Positions 9,626-24,600 of a DNA stretch of 64,000 nucleotides are shown here, in pieces. A program made the position numbers and the translations under genes. This DNA comes from Dastarcus helophoroides. Lineage: Eukaryota; Arthropoda; Insecta; Coleoptera; Bothrideridae. Position 1 is the first letter of the stretch; every line of letters begins with the position of its first letter. The stretch covers positions 28,840,397 to 28,904,396 of the forward strand of contig CM053337.1 of assembly GCA_028583605.1 (NCBI GenBank). Direction: 5' to 3'. The notes under the pieces were generated by a model. It ran no database searches, was not told the DNA's origin, and saw only the letters and a program-made list of their open reading frames with translations.

Positions 9626-12600
9626 ATGAATATGACTGGTAAGCGATGCTCCCGATAAATTGGCAGATTTTATTAATCTGTGCATGATTAGAACGATTTT
9701 TTTATTGCAGATTTGTTTGCAAAGGTCACATGTACCTATTGCCAAGAAGAAATCAAGGGTGTTAGAATCCAATGTTGCGTATGCAGCGAGTTCGACATTT
9801 GCCTTCAGGTAGGTGATCATCATATGACATTTGGTGTTTCAACATGGCGGGTAATTTGAATTTTACCCTAGAATCGTGCTTCAGTTATTCAATTAGAATT
9901 TATGGTTTAAAAGGGCAAAGTCATTCAACAATAATTGTTGTTGAATTAGGTAACGGTCGTGGGAAGAATCTTTAGCTAATTATTTTTGAATTTTAACATG
10001 CTTGAAACGTATAATTCCTATTTTGTTTGCTTTAAAATCTTGGTGTATTAATGTTTTATTTTCAGTGTTTTCTGTGTGGCGCTGAAATAGGACCTCACAG
10101 AAATGACCATGCTTACAAGTTTGTGGTAAGTTTTTCTTTTATTTAATAGATAAATTTTTAATGTTTTGTATTTTTGGAACAGATAATCTCCCGAGTTATT
10201 TATTAGTGTTTGTTGTGGCTCAATTGAAATAGGTAGATATTTCAACAAAATTCTAGGCCTGAGCCAGTTTCAGAGAGTGAAATTGAAAATATTACCGACA
10301 TTTCAGAAATTCTCAAATTTCCATTTTTTTTTAAATTTTGCCAATAATACAAAAGTTTCGATTTTTATCTTGAAATTATGAAAATAATAAAAAAGGTACA
10401 TCCATATAATTTTAAGAAATAGTCTACAAAGCTCGAAATTTATTGAAAAAAGAAAATGATTAAAATTTTCCTCTTTACTTGTTTTCCTTCTTATAATATT
10501 CGTTTTTTTCTTAAAATTTCGACTATACTATTTCTCAGAATTTTGGTTTGATACTTTTCATTTTTACTTTAATTTCTTAGAATTCTTATTTAATTGAATA
10601 TCAACTTTTTTCTCAAAATTTCGTAGTTTTTTCTATAAATTATGGCTTTTTTCCAAATTTCGCGTTTTCCTCAAAATTCAGGGTTTTGTACAATAGTTTT
10701 TAATATCTTCTTAAAATTGACTTTTAAACTTCAAAAAATACTGACTTTGATATTCTATTTTTTTTAAATTGAAATCTTGCCTAAATCACGAATACTCGCT
10801 TTTTTCTCGTAATTTTAGCAGTTTTCTTATTAATTCCAGTTTTTCCTATTTATTTCGCTAAATGTCAAATTGTTTAAAAATGTAGAACTTTTCAAAACTC
10901 TACATTTAACAAAAATGTACATTTTCAAAAAAGCTCATTTTGTAAAAGACGAAATTCTCAAAAATTAAGATAGAATTTTTTAAAAAGTAGCAATTTTTAA
11001 AAAGGTAGAAATGTTTAAAAATGGTTGAAATTTTTAGTCGAGTTTTTCCAAAAGGGTCGAAATTTTGAAAATGAATTGAAAAATGTAAAATAAGTTAAAA
11101 TTTTGAGAGAAAGAGTCGACATTTTGGGAAAAAATGGATGTTTAGGGAAAGCGGAAATTTAAAAATGTCGAAATTTTAGAAAAATATGGAATTTTTCAAA
11201 AATGGATTTTCAAAAAAGTCTGAGCGACGAATTTTTCAAAAATAGAATTTTAGAAAAATATGGAATTTTTCAAAAATGGAATTTTTCAAAAATGGAATTT
11301 TTCAAAAATGGAATTTTAGAAAAATATCGAATTTTTCAATAATAACTAAAATGTTCTAAAAAGGTTGAATTATTCATGACTGATCGAAATATTTAAAGGG
11401 GTCAAAATCTTCAAAAATTAAAATTATGAAAGAAAATCAAAATAAAAAAAATTCAGAAAAACTCGAAATTTCAAAAAAAAATTGAAGTGTTTAAAGAATT
11501 GAAGTCTTGAGAAAAAAAAATATTTCGAGAGAAAAAATTGAAATTTTGCGAAAAGTGAAAGTTTGGGAAAAATGAAATTTAAAAATGTTAAAATTTTCTA
11601 AAATGTCGATATTTTCAAAAAGAGGAATTTTTAAAAAAATTCCGAATTTTTGAAAAAAGTAATATTTTCTAATAAAATTTTGGTGGAACGGACTTGTCCT
11701 TGGTTATCTTCAAAAAATGATATACAAATCTTGCCCTCTGAAGCCAAAAAAATTAAATACAGCAAAGGTTGCTCTAAAGCGTGTCGACAGCCAAGCTATC
11801 ATCTTCGGAGAGATACTAACTAGTTGGATAGAGATACTAACTAATTAGTATCTTAAGGAAAAGGATTTTCAAAAAATTTCGAGTTATTCATAAACTTTCA
11901 AAATATTTAAAAGGGAAAAATTTCCAAAAATTGAAATTTTGAAAAAGAGTAGAAAATTATAAAGCAAGTCAAAATTTCGAGAAAAAATCAAAATTTAAAA
12001 ATATCAGAATTTTCAAAAAAGTTTTTTAGAAAAGTCGACATTTTTAAAAAAGTCGATTTTATTTAAAAAAAAAGTTAAACTTCAAATTATTCATTAGCGG
12101 TCGAAATATTAAAAAGGGGGAATTTTTCAAAAATCGAAATTTGGAAAAAATGCAAAATTTCAAAAAAATTGAATAACTTCAAAAAAAGCCAAATTTTTGG
12201 AAAATTTGAAATGAATCGAAAATAATAAAATAGGTTGAAATTTTCAGAGAAAGAGTCGAACTTTTGGGAGGAAAAAAATGGAAATTTAAGGGAAGTGGAA
12301 ATTTAAAAATTTCAAAAAAGGAAATATTCAAAAAAATCGGAATTTTCAAAAAAGTCGACATTTAAAAAAATCGAAATTTTTAAGAAAGGTAAAAATTTCG
12401 GAAAAAAACATCGAAATATTCAAAAGCGATTATATTTTCAAAAATCGAAATTTTGAACAAAACACCTCATTAATAAGAATCGAAATTGCAAAAAAATTCG
12501 AGATTTTCAAAATTATTATTGAAATCTTCAGTCAAATTTTTGAAAAAATCGAAATTAGTAAGATTTGAAAGTTTCCAAATAATTCAAAAGGGGTCAAATA

Positions 12601-15600
12601 TTTTGAAAGTCTGAATTAAAAACCAAATTTAATTTAGACAAATGGTTGCAGATTTCAAGAAAGTCGAAATTTTGAAAACCCCGAAATGTTCTAAAAAGAG
12701 TTAAAAAATAATTAATTTCGAAAAAAGGCTAGAAGAATAATAAAGAATTGACAATCTTGAGAAATACTTCAAAATTTTAAGAAACGGTGAAAATTTTAAA
12801 AGAAACGAATATATGGAAAAAAGTGAAAATATTAGGATTGAAATTTTCAAAAAAACTTGAAATTTTCGAACAAAAAAAAATCGAAATTTAAAAAAAATGG
12901 AAATTTTGAAAAAGCCAAATATTCAAAAACATTGAAATACAAGGATTAATTTCGAAAAGTCAAAAACTAAAAAAAAATACCTAACATTTTGAGATAAGCC
13001 AAAATTTATCAAGTAAATGGAAATTTAAAATTGTTGAAAATTTCATGAAAAGTGAAAATTTTTTAATTGTAGTTAAAATTTTCATAAACATTCGATATAT
13101 TTTCAGTTGATTTTTTGAAAAAAGTCGAGAAAAAACAAAAAATTGAAATTTCCAAATTGTTGAAATTTTTCAAACACCAAATTTTGAGGCCGATTTTTTT
13201 TTAACAAAGACGAAATTTTCAATTTTCAAATAAGTCGAAGTTTTCAAAAAACGTTGACTTAATTACAGAAAATAGAAATAAAAAAAAAATCGTAATATTC
13301 AAATTCAATCAAAATGTCAAAATTTAGAAAAGTCTAATATTTGGAAAAACCCTAATACGAAAATACTATGTTCTTAAAAAAATCAAATTTTCTGAAAAAA
13401 ATTGGAGAAAACTAAATTTTCAATGAGCCGAAATTTTCCTAACCTAAATTTTTAAAAACTGAAAATACTGGAAAAATGTTTAAATTAAAAAAAATCGAAA
13501 TATATAAAAGGGGTCAAATATTTCGAAAACTAAAATAAAAAAAAAGTTGAATTGAAATTGTGAAAAACAGAATTTTTCAAAAAAATGTGATTTTTAAAGA
13601 AGTCAATTGTTTGAAAAAAATCAATGTTCTCAAGAAGACAAAATAATGATCCAAATTTCGAGTAAAACCTAAGATGTATAAGCAAGAAATCCGAAAGTTT
13701 TATCACAAAATTTCGGAAAGACTTGGAACTGGAAAAAATCCCCCTCTTCCCCCACCAAGCGTTTAAAGTTTAAAATAAAAAAATAACAATTTGAAATCTA
13801 AAGCAAACAATCAAACTTTCGACAAAGACTCGGAACAAACTCCCAATTTTCAAGAAAAAGATCCAAGAATTCTCTTTGCTTTTTTTTGTGTTTTTTCTTT
13901 CAAACTAGCTTTCATGGGAAACATTGAGTCAATATCGTTATGACTTATTGATTCCTGCAATTAAACATTTTTAACGATACTCATCTAAGAACAAAACAAC
14001 TTATTCTTGTAATCATAATGTTCCACTAACTTAAGGTGCGTTTGGGTGGTAAAATATTTGATATCTCCAAGACTCGCTTTTCCTAATAGCCTTATAATCA
14101 CTTGTAATCGTCTCGAACCAATGAGTGATTTCTGGGGATGCGTATTTCCCTTAAAGAGTTTTTAATAGCTTCTAGTAAACATCCAATAAACAAACATAAG
14201 TAAACATCTGCTAAACTCATCTTAAACACTTTAAATAATTTCATATTCTGTTTTAATAGACATATTGTATGTACAATAATATTGTCCGGGAGACATAACA
14301 AATTTTAAAAATATTTTCAGGATCATTGCGCCGTTGCAATGGGTGGAAGAGGCAACTGGACAGGAACCGAGGAACTTCAACTACTGGAAGCCGCAGAAAG
14401 GTACGGTTACGGCAACTGGGACTTGATCAGCCAATGCGTCGAAACCAGAACACCAGAAGAGGTCAAAGAAGAGTTCGTCAGTCGATACTTGGACGGCAAC
14501 ATCGGCAAAATGACCTGGGGTACAGACTTGGAGCGAAGACGGCCGAATTTACCTGACCACGTGCCGGACGACAACGGTCCTTTGGCACCCTCGGTGACGT
14601 CCAGATTGCCGCCGTTGGACGCCACACCCGAAGAGGCGGCTCTTTTGGGGTACCGGACCCATCGGGATGATTACGAGAGGGTGGGTCAGAATTTCGGGTC
14701 GTTTTAATCGTTATTAATTTGGATTTGATGCAGGAATACAATATGGCTGCCGAGCAGCTAGTGTCCGGTCTTCAGCTAGATATGACGCAGGATTCCAAAG
14801 TGGAGATAGCGTTAAAATTGGCGAGGATAGATATGTATACTAGAAAATTGCGGGAGAGGGCGAGAAGGAAAAGGCTTATCAAGGATTACCAACTAGTTGC
14901 GAAATTTTTTGCCGGTCATAGAAAGGATCAGAAAAGGAATCTGTCTAAAGAGCAGAGGTAGCATATCCGCTTAGTTGAGTTGTGTTGTTACAATTAACTT
15001 TGCAGGGAACTGAGGGAGAATATGAAGGTTTTTAGTCAGTTTCTCACTTCTGGGGAGCACGAGAGGTTAATAAACAGTATAGAACGTGAGAGGGAGCTAA
15101 GGTTTCGATTATCTGAATTAATCAGATATAGAGGCTTAGGGCTTACGACTAAAGACGAAATATTTCATTATGAGCAACATGCGGCCTTTCAAAATCAACA
15201 AAAACAGAATAAATCATCTGTAAGTTTCTCCGGATTCTTGCTTAGCATGAATGTTCCATATGAATGCAGTTTAACATTTCATTTTAAAAGTCGCATTTGA
15301 GTGCACAAATTTTAGTCAGTAATTACTACCTTAGTTTTCGAGCCATTAACTCTAAAAGTACAGGGAACATAGTTTTTGATAGTTAGTAGTACAAAAAAGT
15401 TTGTTTTTAACCTGATTCCTTTTATAATTTTGTTTTAAGAATCAGGTTATTTTACAAACAAGGAAGTTTGGTTAACAAAAGAATTTAATATGCCTAGATT
15501 TGGTTTTTATTGTTGAAAACCAGTGTATTCAATCGCAAAAGACAAATTTAACTTAAACACTGACAAAATTAGGAATTATCATTCACCCAATTCCTTGATT

Positions 15601-18600
15601 AATGAGCGACTGTCAATTTAATAGTTATCAAGCGTGATTGAATGAGAGAAAGTTTTATTGTCTTTTCCGTTCATTTCATCATTTGTTCATACCATCATGG
15701 TTTGGTTTGTGTGCAGGCTAGAGTTAAACGAAAAACTTATGTAAACAGAAACAGATTGTATCAGTTTGCATTTCACTTAGGGCAGCAGTGGCTCTGCAAT
15801 GTTAATCCAGGAGGACCAGTCAAAAAACGGGTAAGATTAGGTTTACGTTACATCACATTGTAGAATAGTTCAAACCTCATTATCGCGCCTTAGTTTCATC
15901 AAATTAGACATTGAGAGCATGTGATTTTTATAATGTAAATATCGTTTTATAACTCAGATGGCGTTATTTCATTCGTTATATTAACATTTTGTTTGGTATT
16001 GTAGAAGAAGCGAAGGCGACCAAAGTTTCACAGAAAGAAAATCCATGTTGCTGTGGGAAGGAGAGCCAGAGCACAACGGCTCCAACAATTGCAGCAACAA
16101 TTGGAGCCACTCGAACTTTGATAAATACTCAGAGTCATACATTAGGGTTTTACCGTTAGGATCATTACTTTCGCAGTACGAAGTAGCGGTAAGTTACTGG
16201 CGCCCCCTAAGATATTTCATGTTTTTAACATTTACTTGTGGAATCGTTTATAAATTAGAACTATTAACAAAATGAAATATACAATAAAATTAATGCGCTG
16301 CTGCGCGTGTAAAAGGGGTTAAGTCATAAATAGATAAATTTGGAAAAAACATCATTACTCAAAAATTGAAATACAGAACTTGAAACCAAGAAAAATTAAA
16401 AAACACAACAAAGGTTGCTCCTAACGCGTTTCGACAGCCAAGCTGTCATCTTCAGAGAGAAACTGTCAAAACGCAAACCTTTGTTGCCGTTATTAATCTT
16501 TCTTGGTTTCAGGGGACAAGTTCTGTATTTAGATTTTTGAAGATAACCAAGGACCAGTCCGTTCCATCAAAATCATTACTCAATTTGCACAGACTTAGAT
16601 TTTTAACTGACGAGCACAATTAGACAATTAGTCATATTCCAAATGACTTAGCTGCCATTAAACAACGACAGTAACTTCAAAATTATATACGAAAATGACT
16701 TGAACTTATTTTCAGGAAATTTGACTTGACCCCTTTTAGATGTGCAGCAACGAATAATTAATCATAGCCCGACCTAAATTACATTTTTGATCGAAAACTG
16801 ATGATTTCAGCGGAAACTAAGTACCCCAGCGAAATGGAAAAGCTGTATTTAGTGAATTTTGGATTTACATCCTTCTATTTTCATTTTCAAATTTTATTGT
16901 CTTGAAATTTCGTCTGTGTTTTCAAAATTTCGACGTTTCTCTCGAAATTTTTCAACATTTCTATCGTTTTTGTCGCAATTTCCATTTTTCTTTTCAAAGT
17001 TTTGATTTTAACTTTAAATAACTTTGAATTCATACTCAAAGTTTCTTGAGCAAGGTCAATAGTTTGTTTGAATGTAATGCTGAAAAATTCAACTTTAAAG
17101 TAAAATTTAAGTGAGAATTAAAAGTTTTAAATTATGAAAATAGAGTTAAAAAAACGCTTAAATTCGCTACATTTTGTTATTATTTACGTATATTTTTTTT
17201 CCAAAATTGTCAGTTTAAACTTGACATTTTATTTCAATACTAGCTTCGCTTGTGGTCGAAATTTGATCAGTATCAAATGCATATTTGAGTGTAAATTCTT
17301 AATTCTTTCTTTGACGATTTGAGGAAAAAAGTGAGAGAATGAAAATTTTGATTCTCGAAAATTTAGACTTTTATCGACCATTCTGACTTTTTTAAAAATT
17401 TCGATTTTTTTATTGAAAATGATTAGTTTTTCTTTAAAAAAAAGCGACTTTTGAAAATTTCAATTGAAAGAGATTCTTTGATAATTTCGAGTTTTTTTTT
17501 CAAATTAGGTACTTTTTAAATTTTGGATTGTTTGAAATTGTTGACTTCTTAATTTGATTTTTTTTTGAAAATTGACCTTTTGAGAATTTCGACTTTTTTC
17601 AAATAGTTGAATTTTTTGAAGATATCTTGACTTCTTAAATATTTCAACTTTTTAAATAACTCGACCCTTTAAAAATTCCTACTTTTTTTGAAGAATTCGA
17701 TTATTTTTTTTAAATTCCCATTTCTTCTTAAGTTCTGCATTTTTGAAGATATCGACTTACGAAATTTTAAAATTTCAACTTTTTATCAAATATCTAAAAT
17801 TTTTTAGAGAATATTGACCTTTTAGATATTTCAACTTTTTAAATAACTACTCTTTTTGAAAATTTCTATTTCTTGTTAATTGTTACATTTTTGAAGATAA
17901 CGGACTTATGAAAATTTTAAATTTTCCACTTTTATATTATTATAAATTTAAAATTTTTGATTTTTTCGAAATTTTCGCCTCTTTTAAATTTTGAATTGTT
18001 TTGAAAATTTCGCAATTCTTTTGGATTCTCGAATTCTCGGAAAATGTCGACTTTCAAAATATTGAAATTTTGGATTTTTTGTAAATCTTAACTCTTTTTT
18101 TTTTGGAAATTTATCTACATTTATGAAAATTATGAAAATATTGACTTAAAAAATATTGTTTTTTTTTAAATTTTAACTTTTTTCGAAAATTTTAAATATT
18201 TTTCGAAATGATTTTGAAAATTTTGCTTAATTATCAATTTTTCCAAAATTAAATATTTTCCAAAATTTCAGCCCTTTAAGAGTTTGGACCATATTTCAAA
18301 ATGTCTACATTTATCAAGTTTTCAACTTTCGGTCCTTTTTGGAAATTTCGATTTTTTTAATTTTTTTTAAATTTTAGTCTTTTCAAGAATTCGATTTTTT
18401 TTTAAATTTGACCCTCAAAAATCTCAAATATTCTAATTTTTGGAAATTGAAAATTAGCCATTTTTTTTAAATCTCGACATTTTTCAACTTTTGACCATTT
18501 TTGAACTTTTAGCCTATACATTTCAAAATTTCGCTTTTTTTAAATTTTGAATTGTTTTGAAAATGTTGTCATTTTGTCAGATTCTCGAATTTTTTGAAAA

Positions 18601-21600
18601 TATCGACTTTTCTTTGAAGAATTCGATATTTTTTTTAAACTCCCATTTCTTAATTTCTACATTTTTGAAGATATCGACTTACGAAATTTCAAAATTTCAA
18701 CTTTTTATCAAATAGCTAAAAAATTTTTAGAGAATATTGACCTTTTAGATATTTCAACTTTTTAAATAAATCTAAGGTTTTTGAAAATTTCTATTTCTTG
18801 TTAATTATTACATTTTTAAAGATATCGACTTACGAAAATTTTAACATTTTAAATTTTCCACTTTTATTTCAAACTATCCATTTTTTTTGAATATATCGAT
18901 TTTTTTATCTTGAAATTTTGATTTATAATCTGAAGATTTCGTTTATTTCAAAATTTCCCCTTTTTTGAAAATATTGATGTTTTCAAACGTTTGATTTTTT
19001 TCAAAATTTTGATATTTTTTCAAAATTTTGACTTTTGTCAAAACTTCGACCTATTCTCAAAAGTATTTTGTTGTGAATTTCGACTTTCTTTAAAATATGC
19101 TGTTTTTTCTTGAAACTTTTAACGTTTTTAACAAGGTTGACTTTTCGAAAATTTCGACTCTTAACTTTTTGACCTTTTCAAAGTTTTGATTATTTTGCTG
19201 AATTCTGCTTTTTTGAAAAGGTTAACTTTCAAAAATATTGACTTTTTTCAAAATTTTAACTTCTTTAGTAATTGTGATTTTCAAAGTTTTCACTTAAAAA
19301 TCGTTTTTTTTTTATTTTCACCTTATTTGAAAGTTTTAAGTGTTTTTGTAAAATTCTACTATTTTTTAGAAATTCCAATTTTCGAAAAAGACATTTCGAA
19401 GTTTTGATTCTTATTAAAAACTGCGACTTTTTAAAATATTTTCACTTAAAAATTTTAAGCTTTTTTCAAAATTCTTAGTTTTTGAAAATTCACCTTGTTT
19501 TTAAAGATTTATACTTATTTAAAATTTTTGATTTTTTTTCACATATATGGGCTTTTTTCAAGATTTCAATCTCTTCCCAAAATTTTGACCTTTTTTTTTA
19601 AATTCGATATTTTTTGAAAACTTTTTTAGGTTCGTTTGAATTCCAAAATTTCAACTTTTTCTCGAAATTTCGGCTTTATTTTGAAATTTTCACTTTTTTC
19701 GACATTTTGACTTTTAAACAATTCTAACTTGTTTAAAATTCTGGCTTTTTTGTTTAAAATTTGATTTTTTTTAAATTTTTTTACTTTTTTGTGATAATTT
19801 TTGTCTTTATCAAAATTTTTCTTTTTCGAAAATATCAACTTTTTTAAAAAATTTCTTTTCAAAATTTCAAATTTTTAACCTTATTTTTGAAAATTTTGGC
19901 ATTTTTTTTCGAAATTCCTATCTTGTTATTGAGAATGCATACCTTTTTTTTAAACTTTGATTAAAAAAAAAATCCATTCTTTTGGAAAGTTTGAATCTTT
20001 TGAAAATATCGACCTTTGAAAACAGTTGACTTACTTGAAATGATTGATTTTTTAAAACTCGATTTTTTTCAAAGGGGTCTAGAGAGAAAAGCATGGCGAA
20101 AGGGCCCCCATGTCCAAGGTCTGAAATATTATATGTACAGTTATTGTGGCTCCAAAGGAATACCACCTACAAGTCCTACAAGGTTTTGATCTGTCCTTGA
20201 GATATTCGAGAACGAAAGCTAGGTCGCAGTTGTGTTACAAAATTAATTTTCTCAAAAACTATAAAAGTTACAGAGATGGCAACAATTTCATGTTTTGAAG
20301 AATATGTACTGAATTTTGTTTAGATTTTTCATATAATATTAATGAGATAAATTAATAAAAAATATTGTAAATATCATTACTATATTTTAATAATATTCGA
20401 CAAGGTATATACTGATCAAAAAAATACTGAATATTACCGGATTTATTTACTTGTACTACACAAAAATACAACAAAATCAAAGAGGGGCTTTTTGTGTAAA
20501 ATGTCATTGAATACAAGTGTTCCAAGCTCATTTTGCCTTCGAATTACCAAAGAAAATACTTTGATTTAAATTATTGTAAAAAAAATATTTTTATATGAAA
20601 ATTTGCAATAAAAAATGTTTAAATTTTTTTTGAAAATGTTAAATATTTCGATTTTCGACTTTTTCAAACATTTTACTTTTTAAAATTTCGACTCTTTTTT
20701 AAAAGTTTAACTGTAAATTGCCCAATTTTCTTAAAATCGCTACATTTTTTCAAAATTTTTACTATTTCTGAACTTTTAGTCTACTTTCCATAATTTAGAT
20801 TTTTTTGTAAATTTTGAATTGTTCTGAAAATTTCTAATTAGTTTCAGATTTTCGAATTCTTTAAAAATATTTTTTTAAAATGATCATATTTTGGACCTTT
20901 TTTGAAAATCTTAATTTTTTCTTAGAAAATTGTCTTTGGCTTTAATATTTTTGATTTTTTAAAATTTTAATCATTTGAAAATGTCTTCAAATTTAGGATT
21001 TTTTTAAAGTATGGCTTATTTTCAATTATTTTCAAATTTTTGTTTTTTTCATAATGTCGACATTTTTCAGGCTTTCTACTTTCGGTTTTTTTTTGAAAAT
21101 TTTAACTTTTATTTTTTTTTAAACATTCGTCTTTTTTCAAATATTCGACTTTTTTTAAAACTCCGACTTCTAAAAATTTCAAATTTCATATTTTTTTTTA
21201 AATTGGACGCATTTTTTTTTAAATTTCGACATTTTTTCCAAATTTTGTACTACTTTCGGATGTTTTTTTATTTGAAAATTTTAACTTTTATTTTTTTTAA
21301 ATATTCGTCTTTTTCAAATATTCGACTTTTTTTAAAACTTTCGACTTTCAAAAAATTTCAAATTTTAAATTGGTCGCATTTTTTTTAATTTCGACATTTT
21401 TTCCAAATTTTCTACTAATTTTGAACTTTTTAATTTCACGAATTGTTTGAAAATGTCAACTTTTCAAAGTATTAAAATTTTGGATTTGTTTTCGTAATTT
21501 AACTGTTTGTGAAAATGTTTAAAATTTTAAATTTTAAAAATTTCGACTTTTTCGAGAATTTTAACAAAAACTTTAAGTTTTTGATTGTTTTCAAAATTTT

Positions 21601-24600
21601 AATTTTTTTTGAAAATTTTGGCTACTTTTCAAATTTTCGTTTTTCCCAAAATGTCAACGTTTTCCAAAATTTCAACTCCATAGAGTGTGGACTATATTTC
21701 AAAATGTCGACATTTTTTAAGTTTTCAACTTTCGGCCTTTTTTTTAGAAATTTTGACTTTTTTAAATTTTCCTTTTTTCAAATAAATATTCGACTTTTTT
21801 TTTAAAGTTCGATTCCTAAAAATTTCAATTATTCTAATTTTAGTAAAATAACAATTACCCATTTTTTAAAATGTCGCTTTTTTTTTATTTTGAATTGTTT
21901 TGAAAGCGCCATTTTTTGTATTCTCGAATTCTTTGAAAGGGTCATCTTTTCAAACGGCCTATTTTGGAAATCTTAACTCTTTTTGGTAATTTAACTTTTT
22001 GTGAAAATATTTGAAATTTTTTCAAAATTTTGATTTTTCGAAAATTATACATTTAAAATTTTTGATTTTTTCGAAGGTTTCGCCTTTTTTAAATTAAATT
22101 TCGCAATTTTTTTGAATTCTCGAATTCTCGGAAAATGTCGACTTTCAAAATATTTAAATTTTGGATTTTTTGTAAATCTTAACTCTTTTTTGGAAATTTA
22201 TCTATATTTATGAAAATTATGAAAATATTGACTTAAAAAACATTGTTTTTTTTTTATTTTAACTTTTTTCGAAAATTTTAAATATTTTTCAAAATGTTCT
22301 TTTGAAAATTTAGATTTTTTTTTAAAATTTTGCCCTATTAAAATTTTTGCCAAAATTTAAACATTTTCCAAAATTTCAGCCTTTTAGAGTTTGGACCATA
22401 TTTCAAAATGTCTACATTTAGCAAGTTTTTAACTTTCGGCCCTTTTTGAAAATTTCGATTTTTTAAATTTTAGTCTTCAAGTATGCGCCACTTTTTAAAA
22501 TTTGACCGTTAAAAATCTCCAATATTCGAATTTTTAGAAATTGAAAATGAGCAATTTTTTTTTAAATCTCGACATTTTTCTACTTTTGACTATTTTTGAA
22601 CTTTTAATCTATACATTTCAAAATTTCACCGTTTTTAAATTTTGAATTGTTTTGAAAATTTTGTCATTTTTTCAGATTCTCCAATTTTTTGAAAATGTCG
22701 ACTTTTAAAAATATTTAAATCTTGGACCTTTTTTGAAAATGTTAACTTTATTTGGAAATTCATTTATGAAAATTTTGGCATTTTTCAAAATTTCGAATTT
22801 TTTTGAAAATTTTGACTTCAAGGTTTTTGATTTTTTCAAAATTTTAACTTTTTTTCGAAAATGTTAGCTGTTTTTCCAAATTTTTTGTTTTCATAATCTA
22901 GAAATTTTTGATAATTTCGCCCTGTTTTCAGTTTTTTAATTCTAACTGTTTTTGCAAACTTTGGACATTTTTCAAAACTATTTGTCTTTTGAAAATCCGA
23001 ATTTCTAAAAAAAATTGCATTATTTTTAATTTTTTTCAAATTGTCGTTTTTTTTTCTAAAATGTCAACATTTTCTAAAACTTCAACTTTTTAGAGTTCGG
23101 ACTTTTTCAAATGTTGAACTTTCGGCCTTTCTTGAAAATTTTTGCTTTCTAATTTTTATTTTTTTTGAATTTTTTTTCTTTTTCCAAATATTGCCCTTTT
23201 TTTTAAAAATCCTACTCTTAAATATTTCAAATTTTATAATTGTTGTAAATTCAAATTTTCTCGTAAAATTTCGATATTTTTTCGAAATCGCGATTATTTT
23301 TCAAAATTTTACGTGCCTACTCAGAAGTATACTCAAGTGCCTCATTTTCTTAGCTAAATAGCGAACTATTTAAGGGTATTGCGACTATAAAGAAAAATGG
23401 TTAGTCCGTAAACAGCACTTGGCTTCCTTCGTAGTTTCGAGGTTTTCACTCTGGCTCGAAGCTCAAGTTTTTTAAAAATGTTAACATATTTTTCTCAAAA
23501 TTACACTTTCTAAAACTCTTGACCTTTTTTCTTTTAAAGATTGGGCTTCTTTGTCACAAAATTTAGAGTTCGAAAGAAATAAGTTCAAATTTAAATCCTG
23601 AATTTATATCTAGAAAAAGTTAAAAATGGTGAGATTAGTTAGGAATTTTGAGAAAGTCATTGAAGTTTCAAAAAAATACCAAATGCTCTAAATTTCCACT
23701 TTAATCACGAAATATTGTCTTTAAACTGGAATATTTGACTCTTTTTCCTGAAATTTTGCTCAAAACCAACATTTTTAAAGAAAGTCAAAATTCGGAAAAT
23801 AATTTAATTTGGTCGAAGTTTTGTCTTTTTCAAAATTCCTAATGTAAACAAGCAATTTTATATTTTTTTTCCCACTGAATACTGAATTTTAAACTCGAAA
23901 TTTGAACTTTTTCTCTTGTGTTTGAAATGTACAACTGCTAGTTAATAATTTCGACTTGTTTTCTCGAAATTTCCTGTTTAAACTCTTACTTAAAAAACTA
24001 AATATTTCAAGTTTGAACGGAAAATTTTGATAAAAAATCGAATGTTCAACTTTTGTCCAGAAATAACATTTTTAGAAAACTGAAAATTTTGATTTGGAAT
24101 TGAGAATTTTAATAAATATTTATGCATAAATTAATTTAGAAAAATAACAAAAAATTAAGAAAAATCAACTGACTCAAATTTTGACTTTATTCTGAAATTG
24201 TAGCTTTATTCTCTGAAAATCTTGCATTAAAGCATGAAATTAAAAAAAAATATGTTTCAAAAAAATACTGTTAAATTCAAGACTTTGAAAAAACACCGAA
24301 ATATGTATAAAAAATATTTTCCAAATTTCCAGTATTTTCGCAAAGTTTTGATTTAAAATATTCAATATTTCTGTTTAACTTTTGTTATAAAAATTGATAA
24401 TGCAAGTTTTTTGTGACTTTTGGTTTGTTTTCAGCTTTGTTCTGCTCTGTGTCTACACCCTGTACAGTATTTAACTTTAAAAACCCTAATTATCCAGGTA
24501 AGTTCATTTCCTGGGCAGTAAAAAGATAAGCTAATAAAATCTGTTGCAGGATAATCTTTTGACTCCTCACAAATACAAAAATTTCCAACTGGATCAGAAG

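Noticed and set aside
9548..9823. 91-codon minus-strand frame at the start of TADA2B
   Set aside because: It crosses a clear GT/AG intron and the ZZ exon on the other strand; no independent similarity.
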